Source: Ilyonectria destructans (Eukaryota; Ascomycota; Sordariomycetes; Hypocreales; Nectriaceae). From it: 64,000 bases of DNA. Below the pieces are notes generated by a model. It ran no database searches. It saw nothing but the letters and a program-made list of their open reading frames with translations, and was not told the origin of the DNA. The first letter of the stretch is position 1. The number at the start of each line of letters is the position of its first letter. The stretch spans positions 372,001 to 436,000 of the forward strand of contig JAHEWK010000014.1 in NCBI GenBank assembly GCA_020740775.1, read 5' to 3'. Positions 1 through 10,992 of this stretch are shown in pieces. Made by a program: the position numbers and the translations under genes.

Positions 1-1528
1 CAAGCATCGAGGCCTGGTTTGTGTACAATACATCCACCACACTGCTCAACTTCTCAATCGTCGCTAGAGCCGCATCGTAAGACTCGTCTCGATGCGTCTC
101 GTCAAAGATGATGAGGCAGCCCGCGCCCTGGTCCAAAACACCAATGATGACCTTGTCGAGGATCATCTGTGAGAGCTTTCGCTCAACCTGCTGGGTATCC
201 AAACCCACCATCTTGGCGATGTGGTCGATCTCAACGCGCGAGAAGGGCTCGATAACCTTGATAAGGTTCTGTTCCAGCATGGCGTCGTAGAGGCGGCGGA
301 GGTGGTTGCGGATAAAGGCATCGCTGCCGAGTTCGTAACGGTACGAGGACAGGGCACGCTCGTACTCCTCTAGGGATCGGTTCGAGTGTGCTCGGGCGAT
401 GGCCTTCATTGCCTCGAGGTTCTGGCCGGCGTACTTCAGTGCCTGCTTCGAGGTCATGAGCTGGTTGACGTCGTCGACGAGGTTCAGCATGATCTTGCAG
501 AGGAGCATGTATTGCAGGGCAGCCTGGGCCTTGACGCTCTCATCCTGAGAGTGGTAGCCGTCCAGAGCCTCGATAAAGTAAGAGAAGGCAGTGTTGAAGT
601 CCTTGTCCTCAGCATGGAGCATGCCACTCTGCATGTCGAGGTTGGCCTGCAACATTGGAGGCGTGTAGACGCTGGCAGCACTGGTTCGCGCGCTGGTCAA
701 GGCGGCACGGGACTTGGGGATGTTGCCGAGGGCGTGGTAGACTCTTGACTCGAGTAGTTGGACTTCGACGAGTCGCAATTTGTCGTCGAGGCGCTTGAGC
801 TCGCGGAGGAGGCCGTTGATAAGACCGAGTGCGTCATAGTAGGATTGCTTGGCCATCTGCAGGGCGACGAGGCGGACCTCGAGGTCCTGGCGCTGGAAAG
901 CACGGCGCTCGGCGGTAGCCCATTCTATGCAGTCCTTGGTGACGGCGATTTCGATTTCAGTGCTATTGGGGATGTCCTTCAACAAGTCAAGCAGTTGGCG
1001 GACTACGCCACCAAGTTAGCAGAGGACCACGATAAACTGCTTATTGGAAAAACGAAGATTGGCTCAAGATCCGAATCAGGGCAATGGTGAATAGTGGTCT
1101 CATGGCCTGTCAAAACAGGCTCTGAAGTAGCAAATACTTGGGTTGCAAACATCATGTAGGATCAGGGAGGGAGGCGATTCAGCTGAAAAGCTGCCTAGGG
1201 ACAAAAACTCACCCAACTTTGAAGATTTGGCCTTGGCAAAGGAAGAGAAAACCGATCGGCTCTCCTTGACAAGGTTTACTAGCTCATGTGATTTCCTGTT
1301 TTACTATCAGTGGGTTGGTTCCATGGTTGGGGACAGCAGCGCGCACTTCTCGTCTCGGTACAGCTCGCCCAAGCTTATCAAAGCCGACTCGTACTCGCGA
1401 GTCGCAGCATCAGACGTCGCACCGGGCGCCTTGGCGGTGATTTCCTTGTAGATAGCCTCAGCCTTCCGGGGGTCTGACTTGGCGAGCTTCTGGGCTTCCT
1501 GGACCCTCGCCGATTCGCCCGCCGCCAT
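1..1528 (-). CDS. RPN6: 26S proteasome regulatory (lid) subunit Rpn6/PSMD11, 3' end cut by window
   Basis: Encodes the Rpn6 scaffold subunit of the 19S lid, which clamps the proteasome core to the base. Spliced exons on the minus strand: 1528-1347, 1295-1213 and 1002-1 (introns of 51 and 210 bp; acceptors CAG and TAG). They join in frame to 422 residues, ending in a Thr-Asn-Gln-Ala-Ser-Met-Leu C-terminus, so probably only the last codon or two lie outside the window. Seen: N-terminal helical repeats beginning MAAGESARVQEAQ, then the GELYRDEK and FSSFAKAK segments typical of Rpn6, and a C-terminal PCI domain (roughly residues 290-410). The start is the ATG immediately before this conserved N-terminus; the longer open frame upstream is low-complexity leader. 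It is divergent from MGE1 across a roughly 500-bp shared promoter. Family assignment is from recognised wording of the protein, not a search. Confidence 0.95.
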
Positions 1529-2024
1529 GATGAAGGAGGTGTCTGTGTGTGTTGAGGGAGAGGGATCGTGGGTACTGGTATGCTCGCGCGAGAGATCGTA
1601 GGGCGTGGATGGTGCGTGGTTGGAGGTGAAGGCGGAATGCGTGGTCGTGATGTTGGAGTTGGTTCGTTGGTGAGGCACACAACAACGAGCTCCAGCCTTC
1701 CTCCAGGTTGCCAGTGCGCGACGTAGGCCTGCGGAAAAAACGGGGCCCGGGTAGCAGATTCGCATGCTTCTATTGGCTAAAAACCTCCGGATAGCTGTTG
1801 CGGGACATCTTTGATCCGCTGAGGTACGTACCAGGAGCTCCCCGGGGCCGTTGCCGGCGACCCTCCGTCATGCCGACAGCTAAAATTTCAGTCCAGAGAC
1901 TCCAGAACCTTCGCGATAATAAAGCCACTTCCACCTCGCCAGCACCCATATCCACCTCTACAACTTCCGCCCATTGTCTTTGAATTATTTTCTCTCCCAC
2001 ACCAATCTCACCAAAAACTTCACA
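1529..2024. promoter_or_regulatory. Bidirectional promoter between RPN6 and MGE1
   Basis: This 496-bp divergent intergenic region must hold both promoters. At 1904-1913 there is a 10-bp site of the form aGAAccTTCg, a perfect two-unit heat-shock-factor pattern (nGAAnnTTCn), about 110 bp before the MGE1 start. A third adjacent GAA/TTC unit is not present. The stretch nearest MGE1 is C/T-rich, as usual for fungal leaders. I did not find an obvious proteasome-associated element (GGTGGCAAA) on the RPN6 side. Heat-shock function is inference from the motif and from the two genes being proteostasis genes. Confidence 0.5.
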
Positions 2025-2817
2025 ATGTTCCGCCAGGCTATCTCTACTTCCTCCCGCGCCCTGCGTGCCGCCCCCAGAGCTGCTGCTACCCGACCCTTCG
2101 TGCAGTCGCAATTCCAGTCCGCCCCCGCATTCACCCTACGAGCTGCCCAGCCCACTGTGGCACGATGGTACAGCGATGCGAAGGAGTCCGAGACTGCGAA
2201 GCCCGCTGAGGAAGCCAAGGAGGCCAAGGATGCCAAGGAGGCCAGCACCGAACCCGATGCTGTCGCCGAGCTGAAGAAGGCTCTCGAGACCAAGGATGCT
2301 GAGGCCCGAGACTGGAAGGTTTGTTGCACTCGAACTACCAATTGAGTGCCATGCACTGACTTTGATTGTACAGGACAAGTGCCTCCGCACCGTCGCAGAC
2401 TTCCGCAACCTCCAGGAGCGCACCCAGCGCGAGGTCAAGACCGCCCGCGACTTCGCCATCCAGAAATTCGCAAAGGACCTCGTCGACAGCGTCGATAACC
2501 TTGACCGTGCCCTGAACATGGTCCCCCAGGAGAAGCTGAACGCCGAGGACCGCCCCGAGCACCTCCAGGATCTCGCCAACCTGTACGAGGGCCTCAAGAT
2601 GACCGAGGACATCCTCATGACCACCCTCAAGAAACACGGCCTCGAGCGACTGAGCCCCGAGGGTGAGAAGTTCAACCCCAACGAGCAGGAGGCCACCTTC
2701 ATGGCTCCCCAGGCCGACAAGGAGGAGAACACCGTCTTCTTCGTTCAGCAGAAGGGCTTCAAGCTCAATGGCCGGGTGCTGCGCGCCGCCAAGGTCGGTG
2801 TTGTTAAGAACACTTAA
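2025..2817 (+). CDS. MGE1: Mitochondrial GrpE nucleotide-exchange factor (Mge1)
   Basis: Nucleotide-exchange factor for mitochondrial Hsp70 (Ssc1), acting in the matrix in protein import and folding. Exons 2025-2318 and 2374-2817, with a 55-bp intron (GTTTGT donor, TACAG acceptor); 245 residues. Seen: an Arg/Ser/Ala-rich, acid-poor N-terminus of about 45 residues typical of a matrix-targeting sequence, a charged Glu/Lys/Ala linker, a long coiled-coil helix beginning about residue 90 (DKCLRTVADFRNLQERTQRE), and the C-terminal beta domain with the GrpE signature around FNPNEQEATF...VLRAAKVGVVKNT. Length fits fungal Mge1. It lies divergent from RPN6 and tail-to-tail with the unrecognised coiled-coil gene at 3313-4285. 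Confidence 0.95.
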
Positions 2818-3312
2818 GCGCATGTCGTCAAGTCATGAATCACGTGTAATACTATGGGATATCGGTTGGCGTTGGCTTAAAGGGTATAATGCTCCTCTCA
2901 TGATGGTCGTTTTTAGTTGCATGGCGGGTACAATTACCTTGGACACGAAAAGTTTGAGTGTGGGAATCTTGTACAGAATACATGTATAACATACAAAGTT
3001 GGAGCGGACGGGAAGCCGCTCCTAATATATGGCCCTAAAAGCCTCGTGTATAATTCTTCATCTCTCTTTGACCGTCTTGGCTCATTGCACTCATCACAGC
3101 ATCGGAAGCAATATGCGTAGCCGCCAACCCTTCAGGCACACTGCACTCGGTGACGCTGAAGCAGTCGCATGCCCGAACCTGTGCGGTCTGGATGAGTCCT
3201 TACTGTACAACTCTGTAACTCAAACACGGCCTGCTTTTTATGTTAGCTGGACAAGATGCATTCTCGGCCAACCTCGGCTCAGCGTCATCAAGCACCCCTC
3301 ACTTGCCCCGCA
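2818..3312. other. Convergent 3' intergenic region
   Basis: About 495 bp between the stop codons of MGE1 (plus) and the coiled-coil gene (minus). It holds the two 3' UTRs. A weakly AT-rich stretch is present, but I see no further gene or repeat. Confidence 0.5.
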
Positions 3313-4285
3313 TTAAAAGAAGGAGTCCTCAGCATCATCGACGAAAACTCCATGGCTCTCAAGCAAGCGCTGCAGGACTCTCTCGATCTCATCAGCCTCA
3401 GAAACCCCGTCTACGCCGACCTTTTGCGCCTCTTCCTTCATCTTCGACTCCAGCTCCCTTTCCTTCGTCAGAAGACTGGCAAGCTGGAGCGCCATCTCCC
3501 ACGTCTCCTCGTGCTTCGCCTCTCCCTTTTCCTTGAGTTCCCGCAAGTGCTGGGAGACGTGTCTGTAGATCTCCTCGCGTCGATAGTTTTGTTTTCGGGC
3601 CTTCATCTCGAGAATTGCATTGACGGAAGCAGAGACCCGCTCGAGTTGAGCTGAACGGATGCCAATGCGCTTCTCTGTAGCTGCGATATTCTCAACAGCG
3701 TTCTTCTCGGCCTGGAGGCATTTATCGAGGACGTCGTATCGTTGGCGAATCTCGGCGGGGGCTTCTTCGGGAGAGATGCCGTTGACCATGCGGGCATCTT
3801 CAGCTGCGAGAGCAGCAAGAATCTCAGACTCGGTCGTGTTAGTTTCGAGCGAGAGTCAATCTGCTGCCAAAGACTTACATCAGTGTATGGCTTCGAACCA
3901 TGCGACGAGGTGGACTTCGTGTCCTCAACTGCGGCATCCCGAATCCCATTCTGGAGGGGATTATCGACTATGGTAGCACTCAGTCGACCAAGCAGTTCGC
4001 GGTGCCACTCTGTAAGACGGATCGGGATAGATTTGGCTTGAAAGGGTCAGCAGCGAAGCCAACTGCACACCGTAGTGTGCGACGAGGTTGTCATACCTGT
4101 GTATCCTGTCAAAACGTAGTCCAACGAACTTGAAGCTGACCCCGCGCTGGAATACGATCGCGTGTCCGGTCCAATGTCGCAGTTGTGCTTCGAAGCCATG
4201 AGCTCTTCAAGGCGCCGGTGGTAAACCTACACAACAAGTATTAGGGTCCATTCACGCAATTTTCTCGAGAGATGAATACCGACAT
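3313..4285 (-). CDS. Unrecognised coiled-coil protein (269 aa model)
   Basis: I do not recognise the family. Best spliced model on the minus strand: 4285-4280 (two codons, ATG TCG), 4226-4097, 4036-3879, 3828-3313, giving 269 residues with consistent phases. The C-terminal exon (172 codons) is well supported: it is rich in Glu, Lys, Arg and Leu with long heptad-like stretches (for example QAEKNAVENIAATEKRIGIR and the RREEIYRHVSQHLRELKEKG region) and ends in an acidic tail, DDAEDSFF. The exon with WHRELLGRL fits in frame before it. The 5' exon is uncertain: 4226-4097 is open in two frames that both end at the same GTATGA donor, and the two-codon first exon is unusual. It may instead be the 3' part of the gene at 4320-6032. 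A helical subunit of a larger complex is a guess only. Confidence 0.55.
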
Positions 4286-4319
4286 CTGGGACGCCGTGGG
4301 CGTCTGGTTTGTCCGAGTC

Positions 4320-6032
4320 CTATCTCTCGCATCCCTCAGCCCACAGGCGGAAAGTGCAAGGTGAAATGCGTCCGTCCAGGGGGTCTCCCTCGTCGTCAGA
4401 TATGACAAACTCATCGGTGGCACTGTATATCCCATCCGAACCATTGAGTTGAACAAGCCAATCTCCGTTCCCATCATCACTCTGGGTCTGAACTCCTCTC
4501 TTCATATCTGTGAGGAAATCTTTATCCAGTTCGACCGATGGCTCCTCGTGATCTGCTGGGTTGAATCCGGGCGGTGGTCTGATGTGTTCGTAAGGGGGTC
4601 TCGGGATGCTGAAGACCTGCTTTTGACTCGACTCGTCTCGCAGGGGTGGGGGGTCGTAACTGAGTGGCTCCAAGTCGGCAATGATCCTGCAAGAAAAGTC
4701 GTCAGCAGCTATTCGGGGAGAATGGTCAGTGTACCAGGCCACGTACGAGTTACACGAGCCAACGTGCGCACTGCAATCTTCCGGCTTTGTGAAAGTCTTT
4801 CCGCAACGGTCCATCCAGACAAACATGTCACGACCGGCGAGTCTGTAAGGTCCTCTCAAAGCAGTGTAGGCCGAGAGCATCGAGTTTGTTACTCGCCAGT
4901 TCTTCGTGTGACGAGAAGCGGTGCATTTTGGAAGCCCGGTGATCTCTCTCTCATGCTCTTGGGAGATGAGTTCGCTGGGATTCAGGCCCCATACCCCATT
5001 CCTGATCGCATTGTCGACAAGGCTGTTTGGTGGTACGTAGTCGAAGTCTGCGAATGTGTCTCGTCGTGGTTTCGAAGTGAAAGGGAAGTAGCAGTCTTGA
5101 AACTGTTCCTCTCCATCTTCTTCCGAGCTCTCTGGAGGAGTGTCTTCAATCTTGGTTAGGTTCCGGGAAATGTCAACGTTCGCGTTCTCCTCTTCGAGGG
5201 TATCCTTATTGCAGTCGCCGTAACATCTAGTCTCATCTTTCGAGTGCTCTTCATCCTAATGATCGCATCTCGTGTCTAGACCTTTTCCCCCCGCCTGGTC
5301 GTCGTTGAGGGAACCAAATTCTGGAGTGCATCGTTCGCGATCGTTACAGACGCCCAGCTGGACGGACTTCGCGTAAGATTTTAGGACAGTCGATTCTTCA
5401 AAGGCCCCGTCTACAGTCTTTCGTGCCACATCTCGGATCAAGATCGTCTCAGTGGGACTGATGTTTCGAGGCAGCTCGGGAGCTTCGAATGGCTCTTCGT
5501 GTGTCTTGACGACAGTTCGAATGACGATTTCCGATTTGGCGCGTCTGTGGGTGCTCGGTACCTGTTTGGGTTCGACGGGAGCGTCCCAGGAGGACCTCTT
5601 CTCTTCTTCCCGCGAAGTTGGCTTCGTCTTCGGCCCGAAGAGGCGTGATTCTGTGAGTTCTACTCGTCAGTGGTGATAGGGAAAACACGCGAAGATGCAG
5701 TACCAGCGATCTTCGCCCAGGTTTTGGGATTCAAGCTCGGCGTAAGACGAGCTTCGACCCGTTAGCATGGACCCTAGAGCGGGAGAGGGTCTTGTGCGTC
5801 TCTAGAACGTCTAGGTTTCATTGGGGCCGTGACATACTTCGAAGCTCAGCCGTAGTCCACTTCATCACGAGCGACAGCTTAGGTTTGCACCCGACTTCCG
5901 GTTCCTGATCCAAGCTGTCGCCTTCGACTTGTTAGGGTAATCTTGAATGGTAGTTGAAAGGGAGAAGGAGAGGAACGCACTAGCGGAGAATTGGTCGAGT
6001 GCATTCTCTTTTTCCTTCGACCTCGACGCCAT
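4320..6032 (-). CDS. Unrecognised acidic protein, with in-frame TAG or an extra intron
   Basis: I do not recognise the family. Exons on the minus strand: 6032-5981, 5927-5838, 5751-5704, 5659-4747, 4686-4320. The sum is 1470 nt (490 codons) with all phases matching, which supports the model. One TAG lies in frame at 5258-5256 (codon 198). It disappears if a 96-bp intron (5351-5256, GTCTGT...TTAG, a multiple of three) is removed, giving 457 residues. Seen: MKWTTAELR and LNPKTWAKIAE near the N-terminus, a Ser/Glu-rich acidic middle (EDTPPESSEEDGEEQ), a Cys/His-containing stretch near residue 345 (CGKTFTKP...CSAHVGSC) that resembles a partial zinc-binding finger, and a Pro-rich then acidic tail. 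Upstream of it lies 410 bp to the end of RFC1 on the same strand. Confidence 0.55.
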
Positions 6033-6442
6033 TATACTTCGCGTTCCAAGTGAAGCAGAGAGAAAGGTATTTTCGTAAGCGTCTATTGTTGAACTTGGAA
6101 CCATTCGACAATGGAGGATGTTGCAATCGGAAACATTAGGATCAACACGATGGTTGTGTTGAGGGGGGGTTGATTGGAGAAGCTCACAACAAGCGCGTGT
6201 TTACAAGGGACTTGCAGCTGGCAAAACAATGTGCTCCCAAAATTCTTCGTCGCCCCCATCGTGAGCTACCACGCAGCAAAGAGCTTCACTACTAATACAA
6301 ACTACTCATAGCAAACCCTCCCAGCACACATTGGCTTTCCCTAACACCTGATGCAACTCCAAAATGTTTCCTCTGCAGCTTTGCCAGCTACAACAAGGAT
6401 GTAGATAATTACACCTGCCACCGCCATCTAGGTACCAGCCAT
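6033..6442. other. Intergenic region, RFC1 3' end to next gene's promoter
   Basis: About 410 bp between the RFC1 stop and the ATG of the downstream minus-strand gene. It should hold the RFC1 3' UTR and that gene's promoter. I see no ORF, repeat or recognisable motif. Confidence 0.4.
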
Positions 6443-9400
6443 CTACTTCTTTGCTTTCCCTTTGGTTCCTGTAGCCTTTGCCTTTGCCCGGCCTTTCTTC
6501 GGCTTGTCATCGTCGTCATCACCCGCTGCAGCCGCCTTGGTCGTCTTCTTCGTTGCCTTCTTTGCCTTGGGTTGCTTAATGTACTTGTCCTTCTTCAGGT
6601 CAAGTTCTTCTTCATCAACCTCTGGGGCTTCAGCAACATCAACGTCGTCTTCTTCCTCGATCGCTTCTTCCAGATCGGGAACTTCCTTCTTTGCCGCCTT
6701 GGGAGCTACCACATTGGTAGCCTTCATGAAAGGAATCGGATGGCTCATCGCGTTATACCTGGGATAGTTAGCCTCGTTAAACTCGCCGAAAGATTCAAGT
6801 GATCACTTACGTTCGTGTAAAGGCAGCCTTCGTCTTCGTCTCGATCTTCACACGCTCCTCATCCATGGGACCGACGCCAAGTTCCTGGATGGCATCGAAG
6901 TCCTCTCGGGTCAAGAAGTAGCTATCCATGAGATCAATTACCTCACCGACGGAATCATTGCCCTCATTCTGCAGTCTGTTGACCGTCTGGTCCCACAGCA
7001 AGGGCATGTACTGCTGTCGGATCTCGTTGTGATCACCAGATGACCTCAGGCGCATATGAGAGTGAATCTCGCGGATGTATCTGCCCAGCTTTCCAGTTTT
7101 GCTGTTATTGCCGAGCCAGGATGTAAAGTTAGAACCCAGCAGCTGACCCGAGATGAAGCTGGCAGGCCGAACTGTGCTGAAGACAGCATGAGTCGGCATG
7201 AGGCTCCATTGCTGTTGAGGGCCGTGTATCATACGGTCGACCAAATCTCCGTCGCTGATGCTTTCTGCCGCGTTGTCAAATAGCTCGAGAGCCTTGAGAT
7301 TATGCTCTCGCTGAGTGTATCCCTTTCCATTCAGAGCCATGGGCTTCGTTCGGAGGTAGTTCTCCTGAATCATAAGATAACTGAATTCGTGGTCGTTGAA
7401 GTAGAGCTCAATCTTGTCATTCAAGGTGGCCTTGCTAGCAGGGGCAAACAGCCCACCACCCAGCATCTTCTGGCAGATATCCCAGGGCTTGAGAACAACG
7501 TGCTTCTCCCACGCCTTGGACATGGCCTTGCCCTGGTCAAAGCTCATGCTGCTTTGATCGAGTTTAGCAGTCGAGATCATATTGATGATTTGGCGAATGT
7601 CTTTGTTGCTCCCTTCGATGAGCGCGTCGACCACGGCGGGAGGCAGTTTGAGACCTTCTCTGTGGCAGATAGTCATGATGCGGGATCGGACTTGTTCAAC
7701 TGTTGGGCGGTTGAATCTGACGTCGAAAGCCACATGATCAAATGGCTTCATCTTGGGCAGCTTTCGCTCGTTGCAGATGAGAATCAAGGGGACCTCGGTT
7801 TTCTTGCAGAACTTTGCCAAAGCACCGACACCTCCACGATCTCCGCCAGACATACCATCAACCTCATCCATAATAAGGACAATCTTCTTCTTGGTGGAGT
7901 CCACAGACTTGCCATCGCCGGCAAAGTATCCCAAAAGCGACGTATTGTTCATGACATCGCTGACGCCTGCCTCAACAAGTCTCTTGCTTCTGGTATCGCT
8001 AGCATTGCTCTCCAAGACATCATAGCCTTCTAGCTTTGCAGCTAGATGTGCAGCCGTCGTCTTTCCGATTCCAGGGGGACCGGAGATAATGATGGCGCGT
8101 TCGCCACCCATCCCATCCGCGCCACGTCGTTGGAAGTCATATTTCTTTGCTTTCGGCCAGTTCTTGAGCCACGCCTGTATTTTTTCGACTTGGCCCTTGT
8201 TACCGCAAATATGATTCAGTTGAGTTGGTGCATATTTAGAGGTCAGCAGCTGAACAGGCGCTGGGGTTGCTGGTGCTTTCGCCACTGACGTGCCGCGAGA
8301 AGCAGCTGCTTTTCGAGCAGCCTTTTCGGCTTCCACCCTTCGAGCCTTCTCTTCAGCCTCCATCTCTGCGACCTGCTTCTTCACTTTATCCTCCTCGGCC
8401 TTCTTTTTTTCCTGAGCCTTCTGAGCTCCCTTGCCAGAACCGCCATGAGCTGGCAACTTGCGGATGAGATCAAAAAGTCCCATTTCATCAATGGTCTTGA
8501 TCCCGTGAGACTTGATCTTTGCCAGTTTGCTGGGGCCAGCATCCTCTCCAAGAACCACGAAGCTGGTCTTGCTGCTGGGTTGTCCAGTGACTTTTCCGCC
8601 GTATCTCTTCACAAGAGCTTGGCCCTCGTCACGACCGATTGCTTGCAAAACACCCGTGAAAACAAAGGTAAGCCCGCTTAGGCATTCCTCTGCACCTTCT
8701 GGCAGTTCAACTGAGGTTTGGGGTTGAGCCGATGCATTGCCACCGCCAGCTGCCTTCCTCCAGTCGAACTTGGCATTTGGATCCTTTGGCGGAGGCGTTG
8801 GAGGCCGCACTGTAGCAACGCTGTTGAGGATATCCTGAATCTCGGCATCTTCAGGTTCGTCGGCCTTCTTTGCTCGTGGTGCCCGGGGTTTCGTGGCAAG
8901 TTTCTTCCGAGGTGCTTCTTCTTCTTCAGATTCTTCCGAGTCATTGACTGGAGATTTCCTCTTCTTCCTGGCTGACGCGGTTGTAGAAGGTTTCACGTCA
9001 TCATCTCCGGTGTCCTTGCTGCTCGAGGGGCGTCCGCGGCCAGCCACGCGCTTGGGCTTGGGAAGTACGTCCTCTTCCGACTCATCCTCGGCGTAGTCGT
9101 CGTTCTTCCGCTTGCTTCGTCCCTTTATGTCTGCAGCGAAGATATCTTCATCGTCCTCATCTCCATCATCCATGAATGCATCGGATGAGTCGTCAGCTGC
9201 AACTGGAGCGTATGAGGTTGTCGCCTTCCGTTTTGCCAGCGTCGTTCCATTTTTGGCAGGGGCAGCTTGCTTGGGTGCTGCCTGCTTTGGCGTCGCCTGC
9301 TTGCGGGGGCTCGATCGAACTGGGACCTCGGTTTTGATTTCGGTTTTCTTTGGAGCCGCAGATTTCTGGGGTTTGCTGGCAGTCGTCGAAGCGAAGTAGT

Positions 9401-9801
9401 CATCGGCAGAAATTGCAACGCCCTTTGGTTGGTCGTCCCTGTAGGAGATTAGAGAGAGAGCTGTAGGCACATCGTGGATGTCACTAACGTAGACTTCTTC
9501 TTGGGCGCCGGTTTGGGGGCTGACTTGGTTGCCGGCTTCTTTTGCCTGCAAAAGTTGTTAGATCCGATGGGAGCACAACAAGAGAGCAAGCAACTTACTC
9601 TACAACTTCATCTTCATCTTCATCTTCACTATCCTCGATCACCTTGCGGCCTTCTGTTGCTTGTCAGCTAAGGCCTGGGAACTCAATGGAAAGAAACTCA
9701 CTTGTCCGCTTGCTCTTGGGGGGCTCCTCTGCCTTTTTTGGAGCAGTTTTTGGTGGCGCGGCACCACCCTTGGGTGCAAAGAACGATCGAATGTCAGGCA
9801 T
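6443..9801 (-). CDS. RFC1: Replication factor C large subunit Rfc1
   Basis: Large subunit of the RFC clamp loader, which opens PCNA and loads it on primer-template DNA. Minus-strand exons: 9801-9702, 9653-9599, 9545-9489, 9438-6811, 6758-6443; 1051 residues, all phases consistent. Seen: MPDIRSFF at the N-terminus (a PIP-box-like QxxI..FF variant common at Rfc1 N-termini), a Lys/Asp/Glu-rich linker, a BRCT domain about residues 320-400 (LTFVFTGVL...GGKVTG), a coiled-coil Lys/Glu segment, an AAA+ module with Walker A GPPGIGKT about 524-531 and Walker B LIMDEVD about 592-598, then the RFC1 C-terminal domain and a Lys-rich tail in the last exon. The five-exon start was chosen because exons 1-3 restore the standard N-terminus; the long open frame beginning near 9551 reads through a real intron. 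Divergent from MRPL16. Confidence 0.96.
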
Positions 9802-10128
9802 TTTGATGTCGATTACTTCCAACCCAGTCTCGATGCAACACGGACGTTAGGTGCCTTATAAAGGCATTGCGTAGTGTTGCCTGGTGGGAGCGTGGTTGCG
9901 TGAAGTTCCTAGGCAATGGTTGAGCAGCCTAGAATTCACGAGCCGGGTGACGTGCACGTTCGCTCCTGTCAGACGCGAAGATGACGCGAGGTCCGTGACT
10001 GCTAAATTGGTCCTGTGGTGTGGGCCTGAATTTCCAGGCCGCACTGCCGGCCTGAACATCGGGAAGATTTTCTGGAGCTCCGTCGTCCGAGGTTCGAGGC
10101 AGCTCCAAGTTGTCAACCCGCCGCCGTG
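9802..10128. promoter_or_regulatory. Bidirectional promoter RFC1 / MRPL16 with two ACGCG motifs
   Basis: A 327-bp head-to-head promoter. Two ACGCGA motifs lie close together at 9973-9978 and 9984-9989. ACGCG is the core of the MluI cell-cycle box bound by MBF (Mbp1/Swi6) at DNA-replication genes. Use as MBF sites for RFC1 is inference; ACGCGT/ACGCG sites also occur elsewhere in the window by chance. Confidence 0.4.
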
Positions 10129-10992
10129 ATGAAGCCTGCCAACACATCGGCATTTCTCAATGCCTTTCAAGGCTTGAGGATATGCGCATCCTCACCCCTG
10201 CGACAATTCAGAGCCCCTGTTCAGCGACAAGCGAAGACGCTCGATGCGACCCGACGACTCCAGAATGTGCGGGCCTTCTCGACGACCTCCTCGATGCTAG
10301 GCAATTGGCTGGAGCCCAATTTGAACCGAAAGAAGAAGATGGCCAAGGGACGCCCGCGTGTACCGACTGGAGGATCGACTAAGGGAACAACTGTAATCTG
10401 GGGCGATTTTGGTCTCCGGATGACGGACCACCACCGAAGAATCAGCGCCAAGCAATTAAAGATGGCGGAGGACACGATCAAAACTCGACTCCGTGGCCAG
10501 AAATACCGACTCTACAAGCGAAAGTGCTGCAACGTTGGTGTATACGTCAGCGGAAACGATGTGAGAATGGCTTGCTCTGATATTAGTGGAACAAGTGGCT
10601 CATAACTTGACAGATGCGTATGGGTAAGGGAAAGGGAAACTTTGATCATTGGGCGACCAGGATGGCCGTGAGCCAGATCCTTTTCGAGCTCCGAGGCCGA
10701 ATCCACGAGCAAGTCGTGAGAGATGCATTCCGGTTGGCTGGTAACAAGCTGCCAGGTAAGTGCTTCGAGTCCGCTCCAATGCGGATTATCACTAAACTTT
10801 ACAGGCCAGTGGGAGTTTGTGAAGAGAGGTGATGCCCCTATGGTCGGAATCACCAAGTTGGAGGATGGGATAACGCTGGAGGACCTGAAGAGACCTCGAA
10901 GGCAGCTCGCTCCCGTCGAGTTGGTACAGGAATCCGCCCCAATCTCAGAGGCTGCGGCCGTTAGCACTCCTCCTACGTCTCCCCAGGCTTAG
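10129..10992 (+). CDS. MRPL16: Mitochondrial large-subunit ribosomal protein uL16 (Mrpl16)
   Basis: Mitochondrial homologue of bacterial L16, at the peptidyl-transferase and A-site region of the large subunit. Exons 10129-10560, 10614-10755, 10805-10992; 253 residues. Seen: an N-terminal presequence rich in Arg, Ser and Ala and without acidic residues, then the L16 core ([20 protein letters not shown], a stretch rich in Arg/Lys, and [17 protein letters not shown] across the first intron), [12 protein letters not shown] across the second, and a C-terminal fungal extension. The ATG at 10129 is used. It is divergent from RFC1 and upstream of the small RFC subunit on the same strand. Confidence 0.95.

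Noticed and set aside
7302..8033. A 243-codon plus-strand open frame inside RFC1
   Set aside because: It lies opposite the AAA+ core of RFC1, which explains the open frame; no family resemblance.
9489..9551. RFC1 starting at the Met near 9551 (MQAKEAGNQ)
   Set aside because: That frame reads across a real intron; splicing upstream exons gives MPDIRSFF and Lys/Pro-rich text typical of Rfc1.
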